DNA from: Gordonia polyisoprenivorans
Lineage (GTDB): Bacteria > Actinomycetota > Actinomycetes > Mycobacteriales > Mycobacteriaceae
Length of the DNA stretch: 64,000 nucleotides
Direction: 5' to 3'
Assembly: GCF_017654315.1 (NCBI RefSeq)
Contig: NZ_CP072203.1
Span: forward strand, 4,092,001 to 4,156,000
In this document: positions 28,268 through 36,059 of the stretch, piece after piece
How positions within the stretch are numbered: the first letter of the stretch is position 1
Layout: each line of letters begins with the position of its first letter
The notes under the pieces: generated by a model
What the model was told of the DNA's origin: nothing
Database searches by the model: none
What the model saw: only the letters and a program-made list of their open reading frames with translations
Translations under genes and position numbers: made by a program

Positions 28268-28996
28268 GTGACGATTCGGATCGCCCGTCTCGACGGACGT
28301 GACTGTGCGGTCTGGCTGGGCCCGGCACTCGAGATCTATGTCACAGCGATGAACTATCCACGCGGAACCGAGATGCATCGCGCCGGACTGTGGCGTGAGC
28401 ACATCCGCCGACCCGGATGGGAGGCCTACGGCGCGATCGCGACCGTGTCCCCCGCCGAGGACGGCTCGCTGGATCTCGTCCGCCGACGGCTGGACCCGCC
28501 CCTGTCCCCCCGCGGCGACGAGGTGCTCGTCGGGATCGCCTACGGCTACCGCGGAGCGCCCGACCAATGGTGGAATCAGCAACTCCGCGCCGGTCTGCGA
28601 TCGACCGGTCGGGACCCGCGGATCATCGACGAGATCACCGAGGACTACTTCGAGCTGACCGAACTCCACGTCCACCCGAGTGCGCAGGGGCATCGGATCG
28701 GCGAATGGCTACTGCACCGCCTCCTCGCCGACCGACCCGAACACCACGTCCTGTTGTCCACACCGGAGATCGCCGACGAGGGCAACCGCGCCTGGGCGTT
28801 GTACCGGCGCATGGGCTTCGGTGACGTCCTGCGCGGATTCACCTTCACCGGCGACCCGCGCCCGTTCGCCTTCCTCGGGCGACGACTACCCCTCGTCGCA
28901 CCCACGGTCGTGCCGGGCACCGCCGATCCCATCGGCCCCGGCGAACCCATCGTCCCCGGGCAACCCGTCCCCGGCGAATCCGACCTGACCCGATGA
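28268..28996 (+). CDS. GNAT-family N-acetyltransferase
   Basis: 242 residues. The GNAT core shows acetyl-CoA-binding motif A as LTELHVHPSAQGHRIGEWLLHRLL (about 136-160) and the later strand-helix NRAWALYRRMGFGDVLRGFTF. It corresponds to Rv2170 beside lppM in M. tuberculosis, which acts in isocitrate dehydrogenase acetylation according to the literature; whether this one shares that target is unknown. GTG at 28268 is preceded by AGGAAGG. Its stop overlaps the next start (ATGA), beginning a three-gene coupled operon. The C-terminus is Pro/Gly-rich with a VPG repeat. Confidence 0.85.
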   Translation: MTIRIARLDGRDCAVWLGPALEIYVTAMNYPRGTEMHRAGLWREHIRRPGWEAYGAIATVSPAEDGSLDLVRRRLDPPLSPRGDEVLVGIAYGYRGAPDQWWNQQLRAGLRSTGRDPRIIDEITEDYFELTELHVHPSAQGHRIGEWLLHRLLADRPEHHVLLSTPEIADEGNRAWALYRRMGFGDVLRGFTFTGDPRPFAFLGRRLPLVAPTVVPGTADPIGPGEPIVPGQPVPGESDLTR

Positions 28997-30663
28997 CGAC
29001 GCATCCGGTGGGCGACGCGATCGTCGTCGGCGCCGGTCACAACGGTCTGGTCGCGGCCGCCTACCTGGCCCGGGCGGGGCGTTCGGTGACCGTCCTGGAA
29101 CGCGACACCATCCCGGGTGGTGCGGTGTCGACCGTCGAGCGCTTTCCCGGCTATCGCGTCGACCGCGGCTCGTCGGCGCACCTGATGATCCGCCACTCCC
29201 CGGTCCTCGACGAACTCGCACTCGCCGACGCGGGTCTGACCTACCTCGACTGCGACCCGTGGGCGTTCTGTCCGGCGACCGACACCGCCGGACCGATCGT
29301 CTTCCGCACCGACCTCGACGCCACCTGCGTCTCGATCGAACGTGCCTGCGGACGCGCCGACGCCGACGCCTATCGCGCCTTCGTGGCGACCTGGGCGCCG
29401 CGCGCCCGAGCACTCATGCGCTCCTTCTACGAACCGGCCACGCCGGGGCGGTTCGCGCGCGCCTTCGGTGGTCTCGGTCCCACCGCCACCACCGCGCGGA
29501 CCGGCCTGTTCGGTGCGCGGTCGGGCCGGATGATGTCGGTGACCCAGGACCTGATGTCGTCCGGGGATGCCCTGCTGGACCGCTGGTTCGGTTCCGAGCA
29601 CCTCAAGGCCGCCCTCGCCTGGTTCGGTGCCCAGTCGGGCCCGCCGATGAGCGCCCCCGCGACCGCCCCGATGATCGGGTTCGCAGCGCTGATGCACCAG
29701 ATCCCACCCGGCCGCGCCGTCGGCGGCAGCGGAGCGCTGACCGATGCGCTCGTGCGCCGGCTCACCGGTGACGGCGGCGAGGTGATCACCGATGCCGCGG
29801 CCACCTCGATCTCCCGATGCGGCGACCACTGGCGGGTCGAAACCGCCGACAGCGCGCCGCGATGTGCCGACACGGTGATCGGCGCCTGCCACATCCTGGC
29901 CACCCTCGACATGCTCGCGGCCGGCGGATTCGACCCCGAGGCGCTCGCGCGGTGGCGACGTCAGATCATCGTCGGCTCGGGTATCGGGATGGCCGTGCGT
30001 CTGGGGACCCGCGAGTTGCCCGGGTATCGGGATCTGCCCGCGGACCTCCCCGCGCACGGCGTGCATTCGGCACTGGGGTTGCTCGTCACCGACCGGGATC
30101 AGCTCCGCCGCGCACAGACCGCGGCAGCGGTCGGCGAACTGCCCGAGCGGCCTGCGTGTCTGGCGATGGGATTCTCCGGCATCGACCCGACCCTCAGCCC
30201 GCCCGGGCATCATCTCGTCAATCTGTGGGCGCAATGGCATCCGCGTCATCTCGCCGACGGATCCGGGTGGGACGAGGTGGCCGCCGTCGCCGCCGACGCG
30301 GTGATCGCCGAGGTCGAGCGTCACGCTCCCGGCTTCGCCGATGGCATCGAGCACCGCCACATCCAGACCCCGCAGGCGCTGGAATCCGAACTGGCACTGA
30401 TCGGCGGCAACATCATGCACGTCGAGATGACGATCGACCAGATGTTCATGCTTCGTCCGCACCCGGACCTGTCCGGCCACGAGGTGCCCGGCGCCGACGG
30501 CATCCTGCTCGCCGGCGCCTCGACCCATCCCGGCGGTGGGGTCACCGGCGCCAGCGGGCGTATCGCCGGACGGGCCGCGATCGCGCGCGGCACGGGCCGG
30601 CACCCCGGCGATACACGCGGTCGGCGCCTATGGCCGCTATCACCCCGGCATCTGGCACGATGA
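28993..30663 (+). CDS. FAD-dependent oxidoreductase, phytoene-desaturase-like (PYROXD2-type)
   Basis: 556 residues. The N-terminal FAD-binding Rossmann fold reads DAIVVGAGHNGLVAAAYLARAGRSVTVLER (about 8-37), followed by PGGAVSTVE. The C-terminal FAD motif reads PGADGILLAGASTHPGGGVTGASGRIAGR. This pattern is typical of the large CrtI/PYROXD2 amine-oxidase-related family. No carotenoid genes lie nearby, so carotene desaturation is unlikely; the substrate is unknown. It is translationally coupled on both sides (ATGA at 28993 and at 30660), tying it to an acetyltransferase and a lipoprotein. M. tuberculosis lacks it between Rv2170 and lppM, so it is a lineage-specific insertion. Confidence 0.8.
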   Translation: MTTHPVGDAIVVGAGHNGLVAAAYLARAGRSVTVLERDTIPGGAVSTVERFPGYRVDRGSSAHLMIRHSPVLDELALADAGLTYLDCDPWAFCPATDTAGPIVFRTDLDATCVSIERACGRADADAYRAFVATWAPRARALMRSFYEPATPGRFARAFGGLGPTATTARTGLFGARSGRMMSVTQDLMSSGDALLDRWFGSEHLKAALAWFGAQSGPPMSAPATAPMIGFAALMHQIPPGRAVGGSGALTDALVRRLTGDGGEVITDAAATSISRCGDHWRVETADSAPRCADTVIGACHILATLDMLAAGGFDPEALARWRRQIIVGSGIGMAVRLGTRELPGYRDLPADLPAHGVHSALGLLVTDRDQLRRAQTAAAVGELPERPACLAMGFSGIDPTLSPPGHHLVNLWAQWHPRHLADGSGWDEVAAVAADAVIAEVERHAPGFADGIEHRHIQTPQALESELALIGGNIMHVEMTIDQMFMLRPHPDLSGHEVPGADGILLAGASTHPGGGVTGASGRIAGRAAIARGTGRHPGDTRGRRLWPLSPRHLAR

Positions 30664-31703
30664 GCAGCGTGCGTCCGCCGATCACTCGCCTGAGCCCACC
30701 CCGCGCGTCTGCCTTCGTGCTCACGGTCGTGCTGCTCATCGCGGCCCCGTTGATGTCGGGATGCCTGCAACGGTCCACGACGGTCGGTGATCGATTCGCC
30801 GGCAGCGTGGTCGTGGCCACCTCGCCGGACAATCCGCGTGGCGCACCGAAATTCGACATCCCCGAGTCGATGACCGGCAACATCGCGGTCTCGGACTATC
30901 GCGCCAGCACGTCGACACAGGGTTCGGGCGCGCCGGCGTCGGCGCAGCCATCGCCGTCGGAGGACACCGACCAGCCGTCCTCGGATTCCACGCCGTCTGA
31001 TTCCGCGCCGTCGGATTCCACACAGGCGGCACCGACACCCCAGGAGCAGTCCGGCGACAGCAGCGACGACGCCACGCTGGTCGGCAGCCGTGCGACCTTC
31101 AGCAACCTGACCGCGGGTCAGCTCAGCCAGCTCGGCGACATCATCGCCGACGCCTTCGGCGACACCGCGATGACCATGGACCTGTCGGCCAAGCGCAGCG
31201 GCTCGGTGGTGCGATTCCGCGGGTCGACCGATCTCACCGGTCTGATCCCGAATCGCGACTACGTCCGCTTCACGATCTCTTTCGCCGGCCCGATCACCGC
31301 GACCAACGGCGACCAGAACACCAACACCTCGGTCTCCTGGACGCCCGAGCCCGGCAAGTCGGCCGACTTCACCGCCGAATCGACCTACGCCGACCCGTCG
31401 ACCGCCGCATTCGGCGGCTGGACGTGGCTGATGGTGCTCATCTGCGCCGCGGTGGTGCTCGTCGTCATCCGGTTGGCCTATGTTTCCCGCGACCGCAGCC
31501 CGCGTCCGGGACGACCGGCCCGGGCGGCGTCGACGGGCGGAAAGAAGAACTCCGGTAAGAAGGCGGCGGGAAAGAAGGCGGCGGGCACCTCGGCCACGGC
31601 GGCCACGGACGACAAGGCCACCGTCCCCGCCGACGCCGCTCCGGATCAGGGAGTTGCGCACCGCGACGCCGGGGCACCCGACGGCAACACCGGCAAGTCC
31701 TGA
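30660..31703 (+). CDS. lppM: LppM-like lipoprotein (DUF3153)
   Basis: 347 residues. The signal peptide ends in the lipobox LMSGC (Cys about 36). A Ser/Pro/Asp-rich segment (about 95-135) contains a 5-residue repeat (SDS-P). The DUF3153 beta domain follows (TFSNLTAGQLSQLGDIIADAFGD...MTMDLSAKRSGSVVRFRGSTDL). Near the C-terminus there is a membrane helix (WLMVLICAAVVLVVIRLAYV) and a Lys/Ala-rich cytoplasmic tail (GKKNSGKKAAGKKAAG). LppM in M. tuberculosis affects phagosome traffic and PIM-related lipids. ATG at 30660 overlaps the preceding stop. An ORF reading further upstream in this frame is out-of-frame noise. Confidence 0.88.
   Translation: MSSVRPPITRLSPPRASAFVLTVVLLIAAPLMSGCLQRSTTVGDRFAGSVVVATSPDNPRGAPKFDIPESMTGNIAVSDYRASTSTQGSGAPASAQPSPSEDTDQPSSDSTPSDSAPSDSTQAAPTPQEQSGDSSDDATLVGSRATFSNLTAGQLSQLGDIIADAFGDTAMTMDLSAKRSGSVVRFRGSTDLTGLIPNRDYVRFTISFAGPITATNGDQNTNTSVSWTPEPGKSADFTAESTYADPSTAAFGGWTWLMVLICAAVVLVVIRLAYVSRDRSPRPGRPARAASTGGKKNSGKKAAGKKAAGTSATAATDDKATVPADAAPDQGVAHRDAGAPDGNTGKS
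30981..31022. repeat. 15-bp coding tandem repeat in lppM
   Basis: tcggattccacgccg (30981-30995), tctgattccgcgccg (30996-31010) and a partial third copy (31011-31022) encode SDS(T/A)P units in the low-complexity linker after the lipobox. Confidence 0.85.
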
Positions 31704-31745
31704 ACCGACTCCCGCGGGATCACCCCGAACCGGCCGATCGACCCG

Positions 31746-32705
31746 TCAGCGCGCCCCGACAGTCGGCAGCGCGTCGGGCACGCCGACGCCGAGGCGGTCG
31801 AGCACCTCACACGTTGCCTTGGCGAAGTTCAGGCTGCAGAAGTGCAGGCCGGCAACGCCTTCGGCGATGAGTCGCTGCGCGGTCTCGGTGGCGAAGTCGA
31901 TGCCGACGGCCCGCACCGCTGCGCGATCCTCCTCCGGTCCGTCACCTGCGGCCTCGGCGAAGCGTCGCTCGACCGCGGGTGGGATCACCGACCCCGACAG
32001 CTGTGTCATGCGACGGGCGCTGGCCAGCGAGGTGATCGGCATGAGCCCGGGAATGAGTGGTTTGGCGGCCTGCTCGGGGTCGGCGCGCGCCACCCGGTCG
32101 CGCAGCCGCAGGAAGTCCTCGACATCGAAGAACATCTGGGTCACCGAATACTCGGCACCGGCACGCAGTTTGCCGACGAGCACCTCGGTGTCCTGATCGA
32201 GATCGCGGGCGCGGTGGTGCCCCTCGGGGAACGAAGCGACACCGACGTGGAAGTCGCCGAGGCCCGAGATCAATTCGACGAGTTCGCGCGCGTACTCCAC
32301 ACCCTGCGGGTGCCGGACCCACTCGCCGAGGGGATCGCCCGGCGGATCCCCGCGCAGCGCAAGCAGATTCGTGATGCCCTGATCGGCGTAGGACCCGACG
32401 AGGGCACGCAGTTCGGCGATGCTGTGATTGACGGCGGTCAGATGCGCGACCGTCACCAGGGTGGTCTGCGTCGCGAGTTCACCGGCGATCCGGACCGTAC
32501 GATCCCTCGTCGACCCGCCTGCCCCGTAGGTCAACGACACGAATGCCGGGTCGAGACGCTCGAACACCCGGACCGCGCGCCACAGCCGCGCCTCGCCCTC
32601 GTGATCGCGGGGTGGCATGAACTCCACCGAGAAGTGCACGACGCCGTTGGCCGGCGGTGCGGCAAGGCGTTCGACGACGGAGAGCGCCGGTGGGGATGAG
32701 GTCAC
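31746..32705 (-). CDS. metF: 5,10-methylenetetrahydrofolate reductase
   Basis: Reduces methylene-THF to methyl-THF for methionine synthesis; 319 residues, a TIM barrel as in Rv2172c. Family segments: VHFSVEFMPPRDHEGEARLWRA (about 20-41), FVSLTYGAGGSTRDRT, TVAHLTAVNHS, LLALRGDPPGD, VGVASFPEGHH and PGLMPITS. GTG at 32705 is chosen because family alignment begins there and a -10 element lies 6 nt upstream (leaderless). The 362-residue ORF from 32834 would run across the divergent promoter. It is convergent with lppM and divergent from the polyprenyl synthase. Confidence 0.9.
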   Translation of the reverse strand: MTSSPPALSVVERLAAPPANGVVHFSVEFMPPRDHEGEARLWRAVRVFERLDPAFVSLTYGAGGSTRDRTVRIAGELATQTTLVTVAHLTAVNHSIAELRALVGSYADQGITNLLALRGDPPGDPLGEWVRHPQGVEYARELVELISGLGDFHVGVASFPEGHHRARDLDQDTEVLVGKLRAGAEYSVTQMFFDVEDFLRLRDRVARADPEQAAKPLIPGLMPITSLASARRMTQLSGSVIPPAVERRFAEAAGDGPEEDRAAVRAVGIDFATETAQRLIAEGVAGLHFCSLNFAKATCEVLDRLGVGVPDALPTVGAR

Positions 32706-32711
32706 CGCGCC

Positions 32712-32717
32712 ATTGTA
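32712..32717 (-). promoter_or_regulatory. -10 element of leaderless metF transcript
   Basis: TACAAT on the minus strand ends 6 nt before the GTG start of metF, so transcription would begin at or next to the start codon. Confidence 0.6.
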
Positions 32718-32728
32718 CGTAGGTCGTT

Positions 32729-32768
32729 GTGGCACGTTGGCTGCCGTGGCACCCGGCTGCAGTGGCAC
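32729..32768. repeat. Three GTGGCAC repeats in the metF/idsA divergent promoter
   Basis: gtggcac occurs at 32729-32735, 32746-32752 and 32762-32768, spaced 17 and 16 bp, with partly similar flanks (ttggctgcc, ccggctgca). It may be an operator array or a decayed 16-17 bp tandem duplication. Confidence 0.6.
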
Positions 32769-32838
32769 GTGGGTCCGTCGCTGCGGGACCGTGCCCGGTA
32801 GGCGCTCCGGGGCGTGTCTGCCCCTGGGCGACATGCCC

Positions 32839-32844
32839 TAGCCT
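32839..32844 (+). promoter_or_regulatory. -10 element of leaderless polyprenyl synthase transcript
   Basis: TAGCCT ends 6 nt before ATG 32851. The intervening GAGGGA is too close to the ATG to serve as a Shine-Dalgarno. Confidence 0.55.
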
Positions 32845-32850
32845 GAGGGA

Positions 32851-34008
32851 ATGAGCCCGACCGCACCGCCGCCCGCCGACGCAGAGCCGACGTCGTTGTC
32901 GGAGGTGCCCGCCGCCACGGGCGCAGTCCTCGAGCGCTTCTTCGACGCCACGTTGCCGGTCGCCGGCGCCATCTCGCCGGTCGTGGGACGCGCCGCCGAC
33001 ATCGTCGCCGACTTCGTCCGGCTCGGTGGCAAACGGGTCCGGCCGATGTTCGCCTACGCGGGCTGGTTGGCCGGGATCAGCAGCCTCGAGAGGCGTCCGC
33101 CGCATCCCGAGCAGTCCGCCGCCGACGCGCTGCGGGTCTGTGCCGCACTGGAACTCGTCCAGGCGTGTGCGCTGATCCACGACGACATCATCGATCATTC
33201 CGACACCCGCCGCGGTCGGCCGACGGTGCATCGGCGCTTCGAGACCGCCCATCGCGACGCCGGGTGGTCCGGCGACGGGGCCGGCCACGGCGTCGCCGCG
33301 GCCATCCTCGCCGGAGATCTCGCGCTGGCCTGGGCCGACGACCTCGTCGGCGGACACAGCCCGGCCGGCCCTGACGCCGGCGCACCCGCACCGAATCCGC
33401 TTCCGGCCGAGGTGTCCGCGGTCTGGGCGGCGATGCGCACCGAGGTGCTCGGCGGGCAGTACCTCGACATCGTCAACGAGGTCAGCGGCGACGACACCGT
33501 CGAATCCGCCTATCGGGTGATGGAATTCAAGACCGCCGCCTACACCGTTGCCCGTCCGCTCGAACTGGGGGCCCGCATGGCCGGCGCGCCCGCGGTGCTG
33601 CTCGACGACCTGCGCTCGGTGGGCCACGATCTGGGCATCGCCTTTCAGCTGCGCGACGATCTGCTCGGCGTGTTCGGCGACCCGGATCGAACGGGTAAAC
33701 CCTCCGGCGACGATCTCGCCGAGGGCAAACGCACCGCACTTCTGGCACTGGGTCTCGAACGAGCCGATCAGCGCGATCCGCGATTGGCGGCGGTGTTGCG
33801 TGATGCGGTCGGCCGGCGTCTCGACGATCACGAGTTGACCCGCATCCGTGAGCTTCTCGTCGACGTGGGCGCCGTCGAGGAGATCGAACGCCGCGTCACC
33901 GCTCTGCTCGAGGCCGCCGTGGCCCGGCTCGAACACGCCGAGATCGGCACCGACATCCGGGCCGACCTGATCGCGATGGCCGGTCGGATCGCCCACCGCG
34001 AGGCCTGA
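32851..34008 (+). CDS. idsA2: Polyprenyl diphosphate synthase (GGPP synthase type)
   Basis: 385 residues. All-helical trans-prenyltransferase with the first Asp-rich motif DDIID (111-115, LIHDDIIDHSDTRRGRPTVH) and the second DDLLG (269-273, FQLRDDLLGVFGD). The GGKRVRP substrate motif is at about 59-65. It corresponds to Rv2173 (idsA2) both in sequence and in place beside metF and mptA, and probably makes geranyl- or geranylgeranyl-PP for polyprenol and menaquinone synthesis. This suits the adjacent polyprenol-phosphomannose-using transferase. It is followed after three bases by mptA. Confidence 0.9.
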   Translation: MSPTAPPPADAEPTSLSEVPAATGAVLERFFDATLPVAGAISPVVGRAADIVADFVRLGGKRVRPMFAYAGWLAGISSLERRPPHPEQSAADALRVCAALELVQACALIHDDIIDHSDTRRGRPTVHRRFETAHRDAGWSGDGAGHGVAAAILAGDLALAWADDLVGGHSPAGPDAGAPAPNPLPAEVSAVWAAMRTEVLGGQYLDIVNEVSGDDTVESAYRVMEFKTAAYTVARPLELGARMAGAPAVLLDDLRSVGHDLGIAFQLRDDLLGVFGDPDRTGKPSGDDLAEGKRTALLALGLERADQRDPRLAAVLRDAVGRRLDDHELTRIRELLVDVGAVEEIERRVTALLEAAVARLEHAEIGTDIRADLIAMAGRIAHREA

Positions 34009-34011
34009 TTG

Positions 34012-35571
34012 ATGTTCTCGCGCAGTCGAGTTGCAGCAACTCCCGGCCGGCCCGCCGCGGCACCTCCGGTCCCCACACCGTTCCTGCCCGCAGAGATCTG
34101 GCTCGGTGGGATCGGGGCGATCGCAGTGTGTCTGGGCGGTTTCTCGGTCGCCGACATCCCCCGCAACCACCCGGGTCTGCAGGACGTGGGACTCGACGCG
34201 ATCACCTACGGCCACGGAAAGACGTTGGGCGCGATCGTGTTCTGGCTCGGCGTCGCCGCGATGGTGTTCGCGTGGATGAGGCTGGGTCGACGACTCTGCT
34301 CCCCCGATGCCGACCGGCCCCTCCCGAGCCTGACCACACTGCGATGGACCGTGATCGGGTGGGCCGCACCGCTGTGCGTGACCGTGCCACTGTTCAGTCG
34401 CGACGTCTACGCCTACCTCGGGCAGGGGGTGGTCTTCGCCTCCGGATTCGATCCCTACGCCGACGGGCCGGCCCACCATCCCGGCCCCGTCCTCGACAGC
34501 ATGGCGCAGGTGTGGGCGTCGACGACGGCGCCCTACGGCCCGATGTTCATGGCGATCACCCGCGGTGTGGTCGCCGTATCCGGTGAGCACGTCCTCACCG
34601 GCGTCTGGTTGATGCGTCTGGTGCTGTTACCCGGACTCCTGTTGTCGCTGTGGGCCGTTCCGCGTGTGGCGACCCACTTCGGCGCCTCGCCGCAGGTCGG
34701 GGTGTGGCTGGCGTTACTCAATCCGATGGTGTTGATCCACCTCGTCGGCGGCCCGCACGTGGAATTGCTGATGATGGGCGTGCTGGCCGCCGGACTCGCC
34801 CTGACCGTCGCCGGCCGGCACGTCAGCGGTCTGGCGGTACTGGGGCTGGCCGTGTCGATCAAGGTCACCGCGGGCGTGGCGATCCCGTTCGTGGTGTGGA
34901 TCTGGCTCTCGCACATCCGATCCCAACGCAAGGTCACCGGCGCCGATGTCGCGCGGGTGTTCGCGGTGGTGATCGCCGTTCCGGTCGCGGTGTTCGCCGC
35001 CTGGACCGCCGTTCTCGGTCTCGGACTGGGCTGGCTCACCGGTCTGGGCTGGGCCGACCAGATCATCAACTGGTTCACGCTGCCCACCGCCTCAGCACAT
35101 GTGGTGACGCTGGTGGCGGCACCGTTCACCGCACTGAACCTGTGGCCGGTGCTGACCGTCACGCGGGCGATCGGCGCGGTGTGTCTGGCGATGATCCTCG
35201 TGGCGTTGTGGTGGCGCCACCGTGCCGACGAACGCAGCGCCATGGCCGGGCTGGCGTGGGCGATGCTGGCGGTGCTGCTGCTCGAACCGTCGACACTGCC
35301 CTGGTATTACACCTGGGTTCTCGTCGTCGCGGTTGCTTTCACGCTGCCCGGCTGGGTGCGGGCCGTCGTGGTCGGGGTGTCGACGTTCATGCTGATCGTC
35401 TTCCAGCCCGACGACTCGATCGTCTTCTACAAACTGCCCGAGGTGGCATTGGCCGCCGCGCTCTCGCTACTGGCCGCCATCTCGCTGCTGCGTCCCGACC
35501 CGCTGCGCCTGGGCACCCTGGCCCGACGACTGTGGGGCGCCGAACCCAACCGGTCCCGGAGTGAGGCCTAG
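34012..35571 (+). CDS. mptA: alpha-(1->6)-mannopyranosyltransferase (MptA-type, GT-C)
   Basis: 519 residues with about 12-13 membrane helices. GT-C fold: the first extracytoplasmic loop contains VPLFSRDVYAYLGQG and FDPYADGP, carrying the catalytic Asp region. Family members use polyprenol-phosphomannose to extend the alpha-1,6 mannan core of lipomannan. Synteny (Rv2174) favours MptA over MptB. ATG at 34012 is preferred to TTG at 34009, which directly follows the idsA2 stop. The C-terminal end overlaps the opposite-strand wHTH gene by 4 bp (CTAG), each strand using a TAG stop from the same palindrome. Confidence 0.9.
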   Translation: MFSRSRVAATPGRPAAAPPVPTPFLPAEIWLGGIGAIAVCLGGFSVADIPRNHPGLQDVGLDAITYGHGKTLGAIVFWLGVAAMVFAWMRLGRRLCSPDADRPLPSLTTLRWTVIGWAAPLCVTVPLFSRDVYAYLGQGVVFASGFDPYADGPAHHPGPVLDSMAQVWASTTAPYGPMFMAITRGVVAVSGEHVLTGVWLMRLVLLPGLLLSLWAVPRVATHFGASPQVGVWLALLNPMVLIHLVGGPHVELLMMGVLAAGLALTVAGRHVSGLAVLGLAVSIKVTAGVAIPFVVWIWLSHIRSQRKVTGADVARVFAVVIAVPVAVFAAWTAVLGLGLGWLTGLGWADQIINWFTLPTASAHVVTLVAAPFTALNLWPVLTVTRAIGAVCLAMILVALWWRHRADERSAMAGLAWAMLAVLLLEPSTLPWYYTWVLVVAVAFTLPGWVRAVVVGVSTFMLIVFQPDDSIVFYKLPEVALAAALSLLAAISLLRPDPLRLGTLARRLWGAEPNRSRSEA

Positions 35572-35933
35572 AACGCCTGCGCCTGTGCGCGCCGGATGAC
35601 CTCACGGGCCGAATGCGTGTGCAGCGCCGCCGCGGGATGCATCTGCAGATCGTCGAATTCGGTGAACAGCCAGCGCATCGCCTCGTCGCGGGTGAACCCG
35701 CCGTCGAGCAGCACGTCGACGAGGCCGGTGAAGTGCTTGGCGATGCCGAGATCGTCGAAGAACAGACACGGCACCGCGGGCTCGCCGTCTCGGGACACGG
35801 CCAGCAGGCGGTGATCGCGGATCAAGGTGCGCACGCGATTGGTCGACACGCCCAACAGTCGGGAGACCTCGTCGACCGAATACGTCTCGACCTCGACCGG
35901 GATGACGTCGCGCGAGAGGGGAAGTGAACTCAC
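35568..35933 (-). CDS. Rv2175c-like winged-helix DNA-binding protein
   Basis: 121 residues. The N-terminal winged HTH is SVDEVSRLLGVSTNRVRTLIRDHRLLAVSRDGEPAVP (about 19-55), followed by the dimerisation/C-terminal part GGFTRDEAMRWLFTEFDDL. The M. tuberculosis orthologue is a DNA-binding substrate of PknL, phosphorylated near its N-terminus, and the pknL gene lies immediately beyond in the divergent direction here too. GTG at 35933 is the only plausible start; its Shine-Dalgarno (GAG) is weak. The 4-bp tail overlap with mptA forces convergent transcripts to interfere. Confidence 0.9.
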   Translation of the reverse strand: MSSLPLSRDVIPVEVETYSVDEVSRLLGVSTNRVRTLIRDHRLLAVSRDGEPAVPCLFFDDLGIAKHFTGLVDVLLDGGFTRDEAMRWLFTEFDDLQMHPAAALHTHSAREVIRRAQAQAF

Positions 35934-36046
35934 GGCCCAGAGATTACCGTCTCCCGGGCCGTGTCTTCACCTGGTTCGCCGCCACCACCGCCGGGCCCGG
36001 TGCGCAGCACCACCGGTGGTTCCGGGGCGCGGCACGGCCATCCGGG

Positions 36047-36052
36047 TAGATT
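36047..36052 (+). promoter_or_regulatory. -10 element of leaderless pknL transcript
   Basis: TAGATT ends 7 nt before the GTG start at 36060. Confidence 0.6.
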
Positions 36053-36059
36053 CACAGTC

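Noticed and set aside
28645..30603. 652-codon minus-strand ORF opposite the FAD oxidoreductase
   Set aside because: The plus-strand gene has clear FAD motifs and coupled start/stop; the antisense frame is Gly/Arg/His-rich filler.
28993..30663. Carotenoid biosynthesis assignment (crtI) for the FAD enzyme
   Set aside because: No crtB, crtE-type cluster or other carotenoid gene adjoins it, and the length and motifs suit the broader PYROXD2 group equally well.
32479..34590. 703-codon minus-strand ORF opposite the polyprenyl synthase
   Set aside because: The synthase carries both Asp-rich motifs on the plus strand; the ORF crosses the metF start and its promoter.
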